6,089 nt of DNA, taken from positions 6,615 through 12,703 of the forward strand of contig DCTX01000012.1 in assembly GCA_002329325.1 (NCBI GenBank). Direction: 5' to 3'. Of this stretch, positions 1 through 5,794 are shown in pieces. Source of the DNA: Anaerolineales bacterium UBA1429. Its GTDB lineage: Bacteria; Chloroflexota; Anaerolineae; UBA1429. How positions within the stretch are numbered: the first letter of the stretch is position 1; each line of letters starts with the position of its first letter. The position numbers and the translations under genes were made by a program. The notes beneath the pieces are model-generated. The model was not told where the DNA came from. It worked only from the letters and a program-made list of their open reading frames with translations, and searched no databases.

Positions 1-731
1 CCGCCGGCGACAACCAGGCCAGCTTCCTGGGGTCGGTTCGCGAGCCGGGAGACAGCCTGCTGCTGAACATCGGGACGGGCGGCCAGATCTCGGCCATGGC
101 CGATGGGTTCGAGAGGCTGAACGAGGTAGAGACCCGCGCCTTCTTCGGGGGACGCTACCTGCTAGTGGGCGCCGGGCTCTATGGCGGGCGCGCCTACGCC
201 TACCTGCAGGAGTTCTTCCGGCAGGTGGGCAACGCCTTTTGGGGCGCCGACCCGTCCGCAGACCTGTATGCGGCGATGAATCGCCTGGCGGCCCAGACGC
301 CCCCCGGCGCCGACGGCCTGCGCTGCGAGCCGCTCTTCACCGGGACCCGAGCCAACCCCGACCTGCGGGCCAGCTTCACCGGCATCGGCCCCACGAATCT
401 GACCCCCGGCCACCTGGCGCGGGCGCTGTTGGAGGGGCTGGCCGATGGCTTCTACGCCCTCTATCGCGAGATGCAGCCCACCATCGGCGCGCGAGACCTC
501 CTGGTGGGTGCGGGCAATGGCATCGTGCAGAACCCGACCCTGGCGGCGATCCTGGCCCGGCGCTTTGGCCGCGACCTACACATCGCAGCCGACGTGGAGG
601 CGGCGGCCCTGGGCGCCGCTCTGCTGGCCTGCGTCGGCCTGGGGGAAAAGACGCTGGAGGAGGCCTCGCGCCTCGTCTCGTACGATCGGGTGGTGCCGGC
701 GGACGCCGATGGCGCCGCGCACGGGGGGTGA
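1..731 (+). CDS. FGGY-family carbohydrate kinase, sedoheptulokinase-like (5' truncated)
   Basis: The reading frame is open from the window edge (first whole codon at base 3) to TGA at 729-731, so only the C-terminal 242 residues are present; the start and most of the N-terminal kinase domain lie outside. The visible part opens with GDNQASFLGS (bases 6-35) and NIGTGGQIS (66-92), the end of the FGGY N-domain. The FGGY C-domain follows with LLVGAGLYGG near 160-190 and GAGNGIVQNP (507-536), then an AAxxGAALLA-type helix. The GDxQ and GNGxxxNP signatures resemble sedoheptulokinases (ATP + sedoheptulose to sedoheptulose 7-phosphate, cytosolic, feeding the pentose phosphate pathway). Family membership is firm; the exact sugar is an inference. 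An internal ATG at 96 is not the real start, because homology runs through it upstream. The C-terminal end sits on a G6 run (723-728), where a sequencing indel would alter the last residues. Confidence 0.85.
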   Translation, partial: AGDNQASFLGSVREPGDSLLLNIGTGGQISAMADGFERLNEVETRAFFGGRYLLVGAGLYGGRAYAYLQEFFRQVGNAFWGADPSADLYAAMNRLAAQTPPGADGLRCEPLFTGTRANPDLRASFTGIGPTNLTPGHLARALLEGLADGFYALYREMQPTIGARDLLVGAGNGIVQNPTLAAILARRFGRDLHIAADVEAAALGAALLACVGLGEKTLEEASRLVSYDRVVPADADGAAHGG

Positions 732-795
732 CGCCAGGGGGGGGGCAGGCCGTCTGAACCAAGTGCGCCAGGGACGCAAACCCGTGCGCTCGTCA

Positions 796-824
796 TTGAC
801 AACTCGCAGGGCCGTCGCTATACT
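796..824 (+). promoter_or_regulatory. Sigma-70-type promoter, TTGACA-17-TATACT
   Basis: The -35 TTGACA (796-801) is a perfect consensus match. The -10 TATACT (819-824) matches the consensus at five of six positions, and the spacer is 17 nt. Transcription would start near 830-832, giving an untranslated leader of about 124 nt before the SWIM gene at 955. It is the strongest promoter-like sequence I found in the window and lies in a gene-free stretch. Confidence 0.75.
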
Positions 825-880
825 CCCTCCACCAGCGGGCAGCAGAGGCCGGGGGAGCGCCACGACTTGAGCACACCTAA

Positions 881-930
881 CACAATCAACCGTTCGGTAT
901 TGTGACACCAGCGCGTATGCGTCTGGTGTC
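881..930 (+). ncRNA. Structured leader RNA: two abutting hairpins before the SWIM gene
   Basis: Hairpin 1 pairs CACAAT (881-886) with ATTGTG (899-904) and continues inside with ACC (889-891) and GGT (896-898) around a GTTC loop, leaving CA bulged. Hairpin 2 pairs GACACCAG (904-911) with CTGGTGTC (923-930), all eight base pairs perfect. It continues with CGC (912-914) and GCG (919-921) around a GTAT loop, with T922 bulged. The two stems touch at G904 and could stack coaxially. They lie between a strong promoter and the ribosome binding site of the SWIM gene, so they would be in its 5' leader. I do not recognise it as a known riboswitch or thermometer class. It could be an attenuator, a protein-binding leader or a small RNA ending near 938. 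Confidence 0.5.
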
Positions 931-938
931 TTGCTTTT
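904..938 (+). terminator. Intrinsic-terminator-like hairpin with T-rich tail (possible attenuator)
   Basis: The 8-bp perfect stem GACACCAG/CTGGTGTC, with three more inner pairs, is followed directly by TTGCTTTT (931-938), the most T-rich stretch in this GC-rich region. It lies about 75 nt after the predicted transcription start and 16 nt before the SWIM start codon. It could therefore end a short RNA of about 105 nt or act as an attenuator with partial read-through. The upstream ACACC (873-877) could pair with GGTGT (925-929) as a weak 5-bp competitor. The C interrupting the T tract and the modest stem length limit confidence. Confidence 0.45.
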
Positions 939-954
939 CGGGAGGGATAGAGCT

Positions 955-1197
955 ATGGACTCGGGGATGATCAGCAAGATCCAGAAGGCGCGGCAGTACG
1001 CCGAGGAGCCGGAGCGCGTGCGCATCCAGGAAATGCGCGTCCTCTTTGGCGGCGAGCACGACACCTACGAGGTGTCCTTCGCCAACGGGCAGTGGCACTG
1101 CCGGTGCCTGTTCTTTCAGCAGCGCGGCGTCTGCAGCCATACCATGGCCATGGAGCGGCTGTTGGCGCCCATGATCGAGGCGCCCCGCAGCGAGTAG
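955..1197 (+). CDS. Small standalone SWIM zinc-finger protein
   Basis: The predicted protein has 80 residues. The start is ATG 955, because GGGAGGG (940-946) sits 8 nt upstream; the TTG at 931 in the same frame lies in the hairpin's T tract with no ribosome binding site. Residues 1-30 are charged and probably helical. Residues 36-70 form the SWIM core: a beta strand (TYEVSF), then WHCRC and GVCSH, giving Cys49-x-Cys51-x8-Cys60-x-His62, the CxC-xn-CxH zinc-binding signature, followed by a helix (TMAMERLL). SWIM domains are known in SWI2/SNF2 ATPases, MuDR transposases and MEKK1 and are thought to bind DNA or proteins. Here nothing else is attached, so the partner and role are unknown. It has its own promoter and a structured leader, which suggests regulated expression. 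The next gene starts 102 nt downstream and may have its own promoter. Confidence 0.85.
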   Translation: MDSGMISKIQKARQYAEEPERVRIQEMRVLFGGEHDTYEVSFANGQWHCRCLFFQQRGVCSHTMAMERLLAPMIEAPRSE

Positions 1198-1233
1198 CCG
1201 CGCGCGCCCAGCGCCGTGTCCGCCCAGGCCTAT

Positions 1234-1262
1234 TCGCCCTGGCGCCCCCCACCGTCTATACT
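1234..1262 (+). promoter_or_regulatory. Possible promoter for the FAD oxidoreductase-acpS pair
   Basis: A -10 TATACT (1257-1262), the same hexamer as the promoter at 819-824, lies 37 nt before the ATG at 1300. The segment 17 nt upstream, TTCGCC (1234-1239), matches TTGACA poorly (three of six), so this would be a weak or activator-dependent promoter, or transcription could simply continue from 796-824. A GC-rich imperfect hairpin (1221-1244) overlaps the -35 area. Confidence 0.4.
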
Positions 1263-1281
1263 GTGCAACACAGTTCTCTGG

Positions 1282-1288
1282 TAGGAGG
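1282..1288 (+). promoter_or_regulatory. Ribosome binding site TAGGAGG
   Basis: TAGGAGG lies 11 nt upstream of ATG 1300, a slightly long but acceptable distance. It fixes the start of the FAD oxidoreductase, whose first residues (MQIGIVGGG) begin directly with the dinucleotide-binding strand. Confidence 0.7.
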
Positions 1289-1299
1289 CTAGCGGCACT

Positions 1300-2628
1300 A
1301 TGCAGATCGGTATTGTCGGCGGCGGCATCGCCGGCCTGACGGCGGGCCACCGCCTGGCCTTGGCGGGCCACCGCGTCACGCTCTTTGAGGCGCAGCCCGA
1401 GCTGGGCGGGCAGGCAGGCACCTTTGCCATCGCCGGAACCCGCCTCGAACGATTCTACCATCACCTCTTTCACAGCGACACCGCCGCCCTCGACCTGATT
1501 CAGGAGGTGGGCCTGGGCGACCGCATGGTCTGGAACGAGGACCGCGCCGGGTACCTCTACGGCGGGCACGTGTATGACCTGGCGACGCCGCTGGATCTGC
1601 TTCGCTTCCGACCCCTCCCCCTCCTGTCGCGCCTGATCCTGGGCCTGCAGACCCTCTGGCTGCAGTACCGCGGCGACTGGCGCAAGCTGGAGCAGGTCAC
1701 CGCCCGAGAGTGGGTGCTCAAGCATGGCCCGCGCCCAATCTATGACGTGGTCTGGGGATCGCTGCTGCAGAGCAAGTTCGGCGACTATGCCGATCAGGTC
1801 AGCATGGCGTGGCTCCTGACCAAGATCCAGGTACGCCGCGAGGCGAATCGTCAGTTCGGCGAGACCCTGGGCTACATGCTGGGCTCCTTCCAGCTCCTGA
1901 CCGACGCTCTCGGGGCCAGCATCGAGGGCCACGGCGGCCAGGTGTGCATCTCCAGCCCGGTGGAGCGCGTGCTGATCGAGGACGGCCGGGCCAGGGGCCT
2001 GCTGGTGCGCCAGGGCCAGGAGCTGCGCGAGCACCGCTTCGACGCCGTGATCCTGACGGTGAGCTCTCCCATCGTGCTCCGCATCGCCCCCGACCTGCCC
2101 GCCGACCTGCGCGCCCTGCTGGCGGACCAGGTCTATCAGGGCGCGCAGGTCATGGTGCTGGAGCTGGATCGCACCCTGGTGCCCCACTATTGGCTCAGCG
2201 TGCCCGAGCCCGAGATCCCCTTTGTGGTGGCGCTGGAGCACACCAACTTTATCCCGATCGAGCACTATCAGGGGCGCCGGATCGTGTATGTGGGCAGCTA
2301 TCTCCCGTCGGATCACCCTCGCTTCGGCCTCTCCAGCGAGGAGTTGCTGGCGGTCTATACGCCCTACTTGCAGCGCCTCAACCCGGCGTTCGATCCGGCG
2401 TGGGTGGCCCAGAGCTGGGTCTTTCGCGATCCCCACGGCCAGCCGATCATCACGCCCAACTATTCGCAAAAGATACCGCCCCACCGCACGCCGGTGGAGG
2501 GGCTGTTCCTGGCCAATACCACCCAGATCTACCCGGAGGACCGGGGGATCAACTACTCGGTGATGCTGGGAAACGCCATCGCCACCATCGTCCAGGGGGG
2601 CGAGGCCCGCGCGTCCAACCGCCGCTAG
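1300..2628 (+). CDS. FAD-dependent oxidoreductase, amine oxidase / protoporphyrinogen-oxidase-like
   Basis: The predicted protein has 442 residues, usual for this family. The N-terminus is a Rossmann FAD-binding fold: IGIVGGGIAGLTAG (residues 3-16) carries GxGxxG, the acidic residue ending the second strand is Glu30, and ELGGQAGTF (34-42) is the GG motif that contacts the FAD phosphates. The middle holds a substrate domain (TPLDLLRF, then WGSLLQSKFGDYADQVS). The C-terminus returns to FAD with GLFLANTTQIYPEDRG and a final helix (about 401-428). This layout is that of COG1232/HemY-like and amine-oxidase-type flavoproteins, which oxidise amines, porphyrinogens or polyenes. No heme or carotenoid genes are adjacent, so the substrate cannot be assigned. 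There is no signal peptide or clear membrane segment. acpS follows after 24 nt, suggesting co-transcription. A UDP-galactopyranose-mutase-like role is a less likely alternative. Long open frames on the opposite strand and in the other forward frame are by-products of GC-rich codon use. Confidence 0.85.
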   Translation: MQIGIVGGGIAGLTAGHRLALAGHRVTLFEAQPELGGQAGTFAIAGTRLERFYHHLFHSDTAALDLIQEVGLGDRMVWNEDRAGYLYGGHVYDLATPLDLLRFRPLPLLSRLILGLQTLWLQYRGDWRKLEQVTAREWVLKHGPRPIYDVVWGSLLQSKFGDYADQVSMAWLLTKIQVRREANRQFGETLGYMLGSFQLLTDALGASIEGHGGQVCISSPVERVLIEDGRARGLLVRQGQELREHRFDAVILTVSSPIVLRIAPDLPADLRALLADQVYQGAQVMVLELDRTLVPHYWLSVPEPEIPFVVALEHTNFIPIEHYQGRRIVYVGSYLPSDHPRFGLSSEELLAVYTPYLQRLNPAFDPAWVAQSWVFRDPHGQPIITPNYSQKIPPHRTPVEGLFLANTTQIYPEDRGINYSVMLGNAIATIVQGGEARASNRR

Positions 2629-2652
2629 CCGAAACACACCAGATTGGAGCAT

Positions 2653-3027
2653 ATGCTGAGCGTTGGCGTGGATATCATCGAGATCAGGCGCATCGCCCGC
2701 GCCCTGGAGCGCTTTGGCGAGCGTTTCCTGGCGCGGGTCTATACCCCCGCCGAGGTGGCTTTCTGCCGGGGACGGGTGCCCGAGCTGGCGGTACGCTTTG
2801 CCGCCAAGGAGGCCATCTCCAAGGCCCTGGGCACCGGGCTGGTGGGCATCTCATGGACCGAGATGGAGGTGCTGGCCGACCGGCGCGGCAAGCCGCTGGT
2901 GACGCTCTATGGCCGCGCCCTCGCTCGCGCCCAGGCTTTGGGGCTGAGCGAGTGGGCCGTCAGTCTGAGCCACGATGACGGGCGCGCCATTGCCTTTGTC
3001 GTGGCCAACGGCCGGGGAGACGCCTAG
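2653..3027 (+). CDS. acpS: Holo-[acyl-carrier-protein] synthase (4'-phosphopantetheinyl transferase)
   Basis: The predicted protein has 124 residues, typical of AcpS. It transfers the 4'-phosphopantetheine arm of coenzyme A to a serine of apo-ACP, activating ACP for fatty acid synthesis in the cytosol. The hallmarks are in order: VGVDIIEI near the N-terminus with Mg2+-binding Asp7; RVYTPAEVAFC (28-38); RFAAKEAISKALGTG (48-62) with the second metal ligand Glu53 and the CoA-contacting Lys; GKPLV; and the C-terminal SLSHDDGRAIAFVV strand pair. ATG 2653 is chosen because MLSVGVDIIEI fits the family start. GGAG (2646-2649) lies only 3 nt upstream, which is short, and the in-frame TTG at 2644 lacks a site. 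It follows the oxidoreductase by 24 nt. Its TAG stop shares CTAG with the stop of the converging gene. Confidence 0.93.
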   Translation: MLSVGVDIIEIRRIARALERFGERFLARVYTPAEVAFCRGRVPELAVRFAAKEAISKALGTGLVGISWTEMEVLADRRGKPLVTLYGRALARAQALGLSEWAVSLSHDDGRAIAFVVANGRGDA

Positions 3028-3935
3028 CCCAGCTCGGCCAGGGCCACGCGACGCCCACCCTCGCGGGCGCTGACGAGCGCCGCCTCCATGAACGCCATGA
3101 TCTCCAGCGTCTCCGCCAGCGGCACGGGCGCGGGCCCTCCCAAGAAGAAGGGCACAACCTGCCCCAAGAGCTGCGCATACATGGGGATCTCGCGGGAGTA
3201 CGAGAACTGGCGCACCTCCTCGGCAAAGACCGTGGCGCGATAATCGTGGGCGCCCTCTCGCGTCCCCCGCACCGTCCCTATGCGCCCGTCGGCCCATTCG
3301 GCCACCACCAGGTCGGCGCCCTCGGCGCTATGGCAGCGCACGGCGCGGCACCCAGGCCCCATGAAGGCGTACAGGATCTCGACGCCATGGATGCCGTACC
3401 AGAACAGCCCCGGGTTGGTGGGCTCGAGGGTGGCAGGGCTGAAGGCATCGCAGCCATGGATGCTCCCCAGGTCGGGATCCTCCCGGATGGCCTGCAGATT
3501 GGCGTCATAGCGCAGCGAAGACGAGGAAAAGATGTGACCCTGCGTCTCCGCCACGAGCCGGGCGATGGCCAGCGCATCGCCATAGCCGGCGGCGAAGGGC
3601 TTGTCCACAAAGACCGGCTTGCCGGCGCGCAGCACCGGCTCCACCTCGGCCAGGTGGCGGCGCCCGTCCACGCTCTCCAGGAGCACCGCATCCACCTGTT
3701 CCAGCAGCGCGGCGATGGAACCGACCTCGGCCACGCCCAGGGCCGCCATCTCCTGGCGAAAGCCCGCCACCCGGGTGCGGCTGGCGGCAATGTCCTCGCT
3801 ACAGGTGGGGAACCCGGCCACGATGCGCGCCCCCGGCACGTGAAAGGGGTGGGCTGCGTCGTTCAGCACGTGGGTAAAGGCCGAGGCATGGGACGTATCG
3901 TATCCGATGATGCCGACGCGCAGCGCTTCGCTCAT
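3024..3935 (-). CDS. Gfo/Idh/MocA-family oxidoreductase
   Basis: The predicted protein has 303 residues, on the short side for a family usually near 330-400. The start is ATG at 3935, where AGGAGG (3940-3945) is 4 nt upstream; the frame stays open to 4052 but that extension is low-complexity and runs into the methyltransferase gene. The N-terminal Rossmann domain begins RVGIIGYDTSHASAF, a GxxGxxxSH version of the nucleotide-binding loop. It continues with VDAVLLESVDGRRH and GKPVFVDKPFA, whose DKP (111-113) corresponds to the EKP motif with the conserved active-site Lys112. WYGIHGVEILY (179-189), with His183, matches the family's C-domain active-site region. Such enzymes use NAD(P) to oxidise or reduce sugars and inositols; the substrate here cannot be read from sequence. 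It is the last gene of the minus-strand operon, 47 nt after the methyltransferase, and its stop overlaps that of acpS. Confidence 0.85.
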   Translation of the reverse strand: MSEALRVGIIGYDTSHASAFTHVLNDAAHPFHVPGARIVAGFPTCSEDIAASRTRVAGFRQEMAALGVAEVGSIAALLEQVDAVLLESVDGRRHLAEVEPVLRAGKPVFVDKPFAAGYGDALAIARLVAETQGHIFSSSSLRYDANLQAIREDPDLGSIHGCDAFSPATLEPTNPGLFWYGIHGVEILYAFMGPGCRAVRCHSAEGADLVVAEWADGRIGTVRGTREGAHDYRATVFAEEVRQFSYSREIPMYAQLLGQVVPFFLGGPAPVPLAETLEIMAFMEAALVSAREGGRRVALAELG

Positions 3936-3939
3936 GGCG

Positions 3940-3945
3940 CCTCCT
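3940..3945 (-). promoter_or_regulatory. Ribosome binding site AGGAGG for the Gfo/Idh/MocA gene
   Basis: The plus-strand CCTCCT reads AGGAGG on the minus strand, 4 nt before ATG 3935. The spacing is tight, but the match is full and the first residues after it begin the family's N-terminal strand. This decides the start against the open extension up to 4052. Confidence 0.7.
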
Positions 3946-3982
3946 GTGGGTGCCGACCTTTGGGCCAGGGCGCGCCCGGCGT

Positions 3983-4675
3983 CTAGTCGGCCGGCCTGCG
4001 AAACACCAGGCCGTAGGTGTGGTCGTAGCCAAAGCCCGGATCGCGGTCCCACAACACCACGATCTCGCCCTCGAAGGTCAGCTCCCGGCCCACGGCGGCG
4101 GCGATATCCCAGGCCAAGGTGGTAACGCCGCGCGCGTCGCGCAGGTTGGCCACCTCGAGCACGGCCCGTGCCCCCGGCTTGAGCAACCCGCGCACCTGGG
4201 CATAGATGGCCCGGATGCTCTCCAGGTAGCTGCGGTAGCCGCGCCCAGGCTGCGAGTAGGCGGTGAAGGGGTCCTCCGGATCGCCCTCGTGCATGTAGGG
4301 GGGCGAGGTGAGGGAAAAGTCCACCTGTGGCAGGCCAAGCTCCGCCAGGCGGCGCGAGTCGCCGTGGATCAGCCGCTCTGGATGCTGCAGGCGAGAGCGG
4401 ATGAACTGCGCCCGCCTCTCGTCGTACTCGACGCCATAGGCGCTGCGCCCCATCTCCTCCGCCACCACCAGGGTGGTGCCGAACCCCGCAAAGGGGTCCA
4501 GCACCAGGTCGCCCGGCTGCGTGTAGCGCTCCAAAAAGCGCTCGACGAGGGCCTCGGGATAGCGGACGTCATCCGCCTGGAACTCGGGGGGCAGGTCCGT
4601 GCGCCGCTCGAGGCGCACGCTCAGGTAGGTCTTGTCGGGGCCCCTGCCCCCTGCCGGTGGGACGGCGCTATCCAC
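3983..4675 (-). CDS. Small SAM-dependent amino-methyltransferase, N4-cytosine/N6-adenine DNA MTase type
   Basis: The predicted protein has 230 residues and starts at GTG 4675, preceded by AGGAGGTGA at a 6-nt distance from the AGGAGG. Motifs in order: LDPFAGFGTT (59-68, motif I, SAM binding), GVEYD (81-85, motif II), HGDSR (104-108, motif III), TSPPY (123-127, motif IV, catalytic). SPPY is typical of N4-cytosine methyltransferases, and the fold methylates exocyclic amino groups on DNA, with some RNA enzymes sharing it. Motif I precedes IV, and only about 100 residues follow IV, most of them needed for the remaining core strands (KPGARAVLEVAN, FEGEIVVLWD), so there is little room for a separate target-recognition domain. 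No endonuclease gene is adjacent, so it looks like an orphan enzyme. It is the middle gene of the operon, 11 nt after the aldolase stop. An RNA or other nucleic-acid target is possible. Confidence 0.82.
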   Translation of the reverse strand: MDSAVPPAGGRGPDKTYLSVRLERRTDLPPEFQADDVRYPEALVERFLERYTQPGDLVLDPFAGFGTTLVVAEEMGRSAYGVEYDERRAQFIRSRLQHPERLIHGDSRRLAELGLPQVDFSLTSPPYMHEGDPEDPFTAYSQPGRGYRSYLESIRAIYAQVRGLLKPGARAVLEVANLRDARGVTTLAWDIAAAVGRELTFEGEIVVLWDRDPGFGYDHTYGLVFRRPAD

Positions 4676-4681
4676 GGCTCA

Positions 4682-4687
4682 CCTCCT
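4682..4687 (-). promoter_or_regulatory. Ribosome binding site overlapping the upstream stop codon
   Basis: Read on the minus strand, TGAGGAGGTGA (4689-4679) contains both the TGA stop of the aldolase (4689-4687) and a full AGGAGGTGA Shine-Dalgarno for the GTG start at 4675. This arrangement favours translational coupling and supports the GTG start. Confidence 0.75.
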
Positions 4688-5727
4688 CAGGCGTCGCGCA
4701 TCACCCGCGCTACGATCGTCAGCGCCGCCTCGATGTCGTCAGCCGTGATGCCATAGTGGGTCACGGCCCGGAAGCGCGTCGGCTCGATCTGCGAGATGCG
4801 CAGGCCTTGCTGGGCCCAAAGAGCAACCACGTCGGCCAGTGCCTTCTGGCCGTCGGACAGGCCGAACATGACGATGTTGCTCTGGACGCTCTCCGGCTCG
4901 ATGGCGATGCCGGCGATGCCAGCCAGGCCCTCGGCCAGGCGCCGGGCGTTGGCGTGATCCTCGGCCAGGCGCTCGACCATCTGCTCCAGGGCGACGATGC
5001 CCGCCGCCGCGATGACGCCCGCCTGACGCATGCCGCCGCCGACGATCTTGCGGGTGCGCCGCGCCTCGGCGATGAAATCGGCGGGGCCGGCGATGAGCGA
5101 GCCCACCGGCGCGGCAAGCCCCTTGGAGAGACAGAACTGCACCGTGTCCACCTGGGCCGCAAGCTCGCTGACGGGCACGCCCAGGGCCACGGCCGCGTTA
5201 AAGATGCGCGCCCCATCCAGGTGGGTGGCCAGGCCATGGCGCTGGGCCAGCGCCTTGATGCTGGCCATCTGCTCCACGTTCAGCACGGCGCCGCCGCAGC
5301 GGTTTTGGGTGTTCTCCAGGGTGATGACCCTGGTCCGGGGAAAGTGGATGCTATCGGTGCGGATCGCCTGCTCCAGGTCCGTCAGGTCCAACATACCGTT
5401 GGGCTGGTTGGGCACCGTGTGCACGTGGATGCCGCCCAGGGCCGAGACGCCGCCTGCCTCGTAGAGGAAGGTATGGGCGCGATCGCCCATGATCACCTCG
5501 TCGCCGCGCCCGCAGTGGGTGAGCAGCGCGACCAGGTTGCCCATGGTTCCGCTGACGACGAACAGCGCCGCCTCTTTGCCCATGCGCTCGGCTCCCAGCG
5601 CCTCCAGGCGGTTGATGGTGGGGTCCTCGCCATAGACGTCGTCTCCCAGCTCCGCCTCGTACATCGCCTTACGCATCGCCTCGGTGGGCAGGGTGACCGT
5701 ATCGCTTCTCAGATCAATCTCTCGCAC
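4687..5727 (-). CDS. ltaE: Low-specificity L-threonine aldolase
   Basis: The predicted protein has 346 residues, as expected for the family. This PLP enzyme cleaves L-threonine and L-allo-threonine to glycine and acetaldehyde in the cytosol. GTG 5727 is chosen because AGGAGG (5733-5738) lies 5 nt upstream and REIDLRSDTVTLPT is the usual beginning; the frame open to 5757 would swallow the ribosome binding site. Visible signatures are LRSDTVT (6-12), GDDVYGEDPT (28-37), SGTMGN (59-64) for the PLP phosphate, His85 stacking on PLP, ENTQNRCGG (138-146), HLDGARIFNA (169-178) with Asp171 and Arg174, and CLSKGL (199-204) with the PLP lysine Lys202. The C-terminal small domain is complete. It is the first gene of the minus-strand operon, with a promoter-like sequence about 40 nt upstream. 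Related beta-eliminating lyases share the fold, but these motifs favour threonine aldolase. Confidence 0.92.
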   Translation of the reverse strand: MREIDLRSDTVTLPTEAMRKAMYEAELGDDVYGEDPTINRLEALGAERMGKEAALFVVSGTMGNLVALLTHCGRGDEVIMGDRAHTFLYEAGGVSALGGIHVHTVPNQPNGMLDLTDLEQAIRTDSIHFPRTRVITLENTQNRCGGAVLNVEQMASIKALAQRHGLATHLDGARIFNAAVALGVPVSELAAQVDTVQFCLSKGLAAPVGSLIAGPADFIAEARRTRKIVGGGMRQAGVIAAAGIVALEQMVERLAEDHANARRLAEGLAGIAGIAIEPESVQSNIVMFGLSDGQKALADVVALWAQQGLRISQIEPTRFRAVTHYGITADDIEAALTIVARVMRDA

Positions 5728-5732
5728 CGGAA

Positions 5733-5738
5733 CCTCCT
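5733..5738 (-). promoter_or_regulatory. Ribosome binding site AGGAGG for ltaE
   Basis: The plus-strand CCTCCT reads AGGAGG on the minus strand, 5 nt before GTG 5727. It decides the start in favour of GTG 5727 over the upstream in-frame TTG at 5757. Confidence 0.75.
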
Positions 5739-5765
5739 CCAGCCATGGTTCGCACAACGCAAGGG

Positions 5766-5794
5766 AGCATACAGCAAAGGATGCAGCGGGGCAA
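5766..5794 (-). promoter_or_regulatory. Probable promoter of the ltaE operon, TTGCCC-17-TATGCT
   Basis: On the minus strand the -35 is TTGCCC (5794-5789) and the -10 is TATGCT (5771-5766), each matching the sigma-70 consensus at four of six positions, with a 17-nt spacer. Transcription would start near 5759, giving a leader of about 30 nt that includes the AGGAGG. It is well placed for the three-gene operon, but the match is moderate. Confidence 0.5.

Noticed and set aside
825..946. CCCTCC at 825-830 complementary to GGAGGG at 941-946, suggesting a ribosome-binding-site sequestering switch.
   Set aside because: With the -10 at 819-824, this segment lies at or before the predicted transcription start and is probably not in the RNA.
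1221..1244. Imperfect GC-rich hairpin CGCC(C)AGG / CCTGGCG after the SWIM gene, considered as its terminator.
   Set aside because: It is followed by a C run rather than a T tract and overlaps a possible -35 region, so terminator function is not supported.
886..2652. A 588-codon open frame on the minus strand covering the FAD oxidoreductase and SWIM genes.
   Set aside because: The plus-strand genes have clear family motifs and ribosome binding sites. The antisense product is rich in His, Gln, Gly and Ala with no recognisable domain, as expected opposite GC-rich codons.
1809..2978. A 389-codon plus-strand open frame overlapping the FAD gene and acpS.
   Set aside because: It is a different frame of two well-supported genes, and its translation is low-complexity Pro/Arg/Gly/Ala.
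3968..3977. Palindrome GGGCGCGCCC between the methyltransferase and oxidoreductase genes, considered as an operator or terminator.
   Set aside because: It is a chance-level GC palindrome in a GC-rich genome, with no loop, T tract or second copy nearby.
3246..4756. Long plus-strand open frames (3246-3986 and 3950-4756) opposite the oxidoreductase and methyltransferase.
   Set aside because: The minus-strand frames carry the catalytic motifs and ribosome binding sites; the plus-strand products match no family I know.
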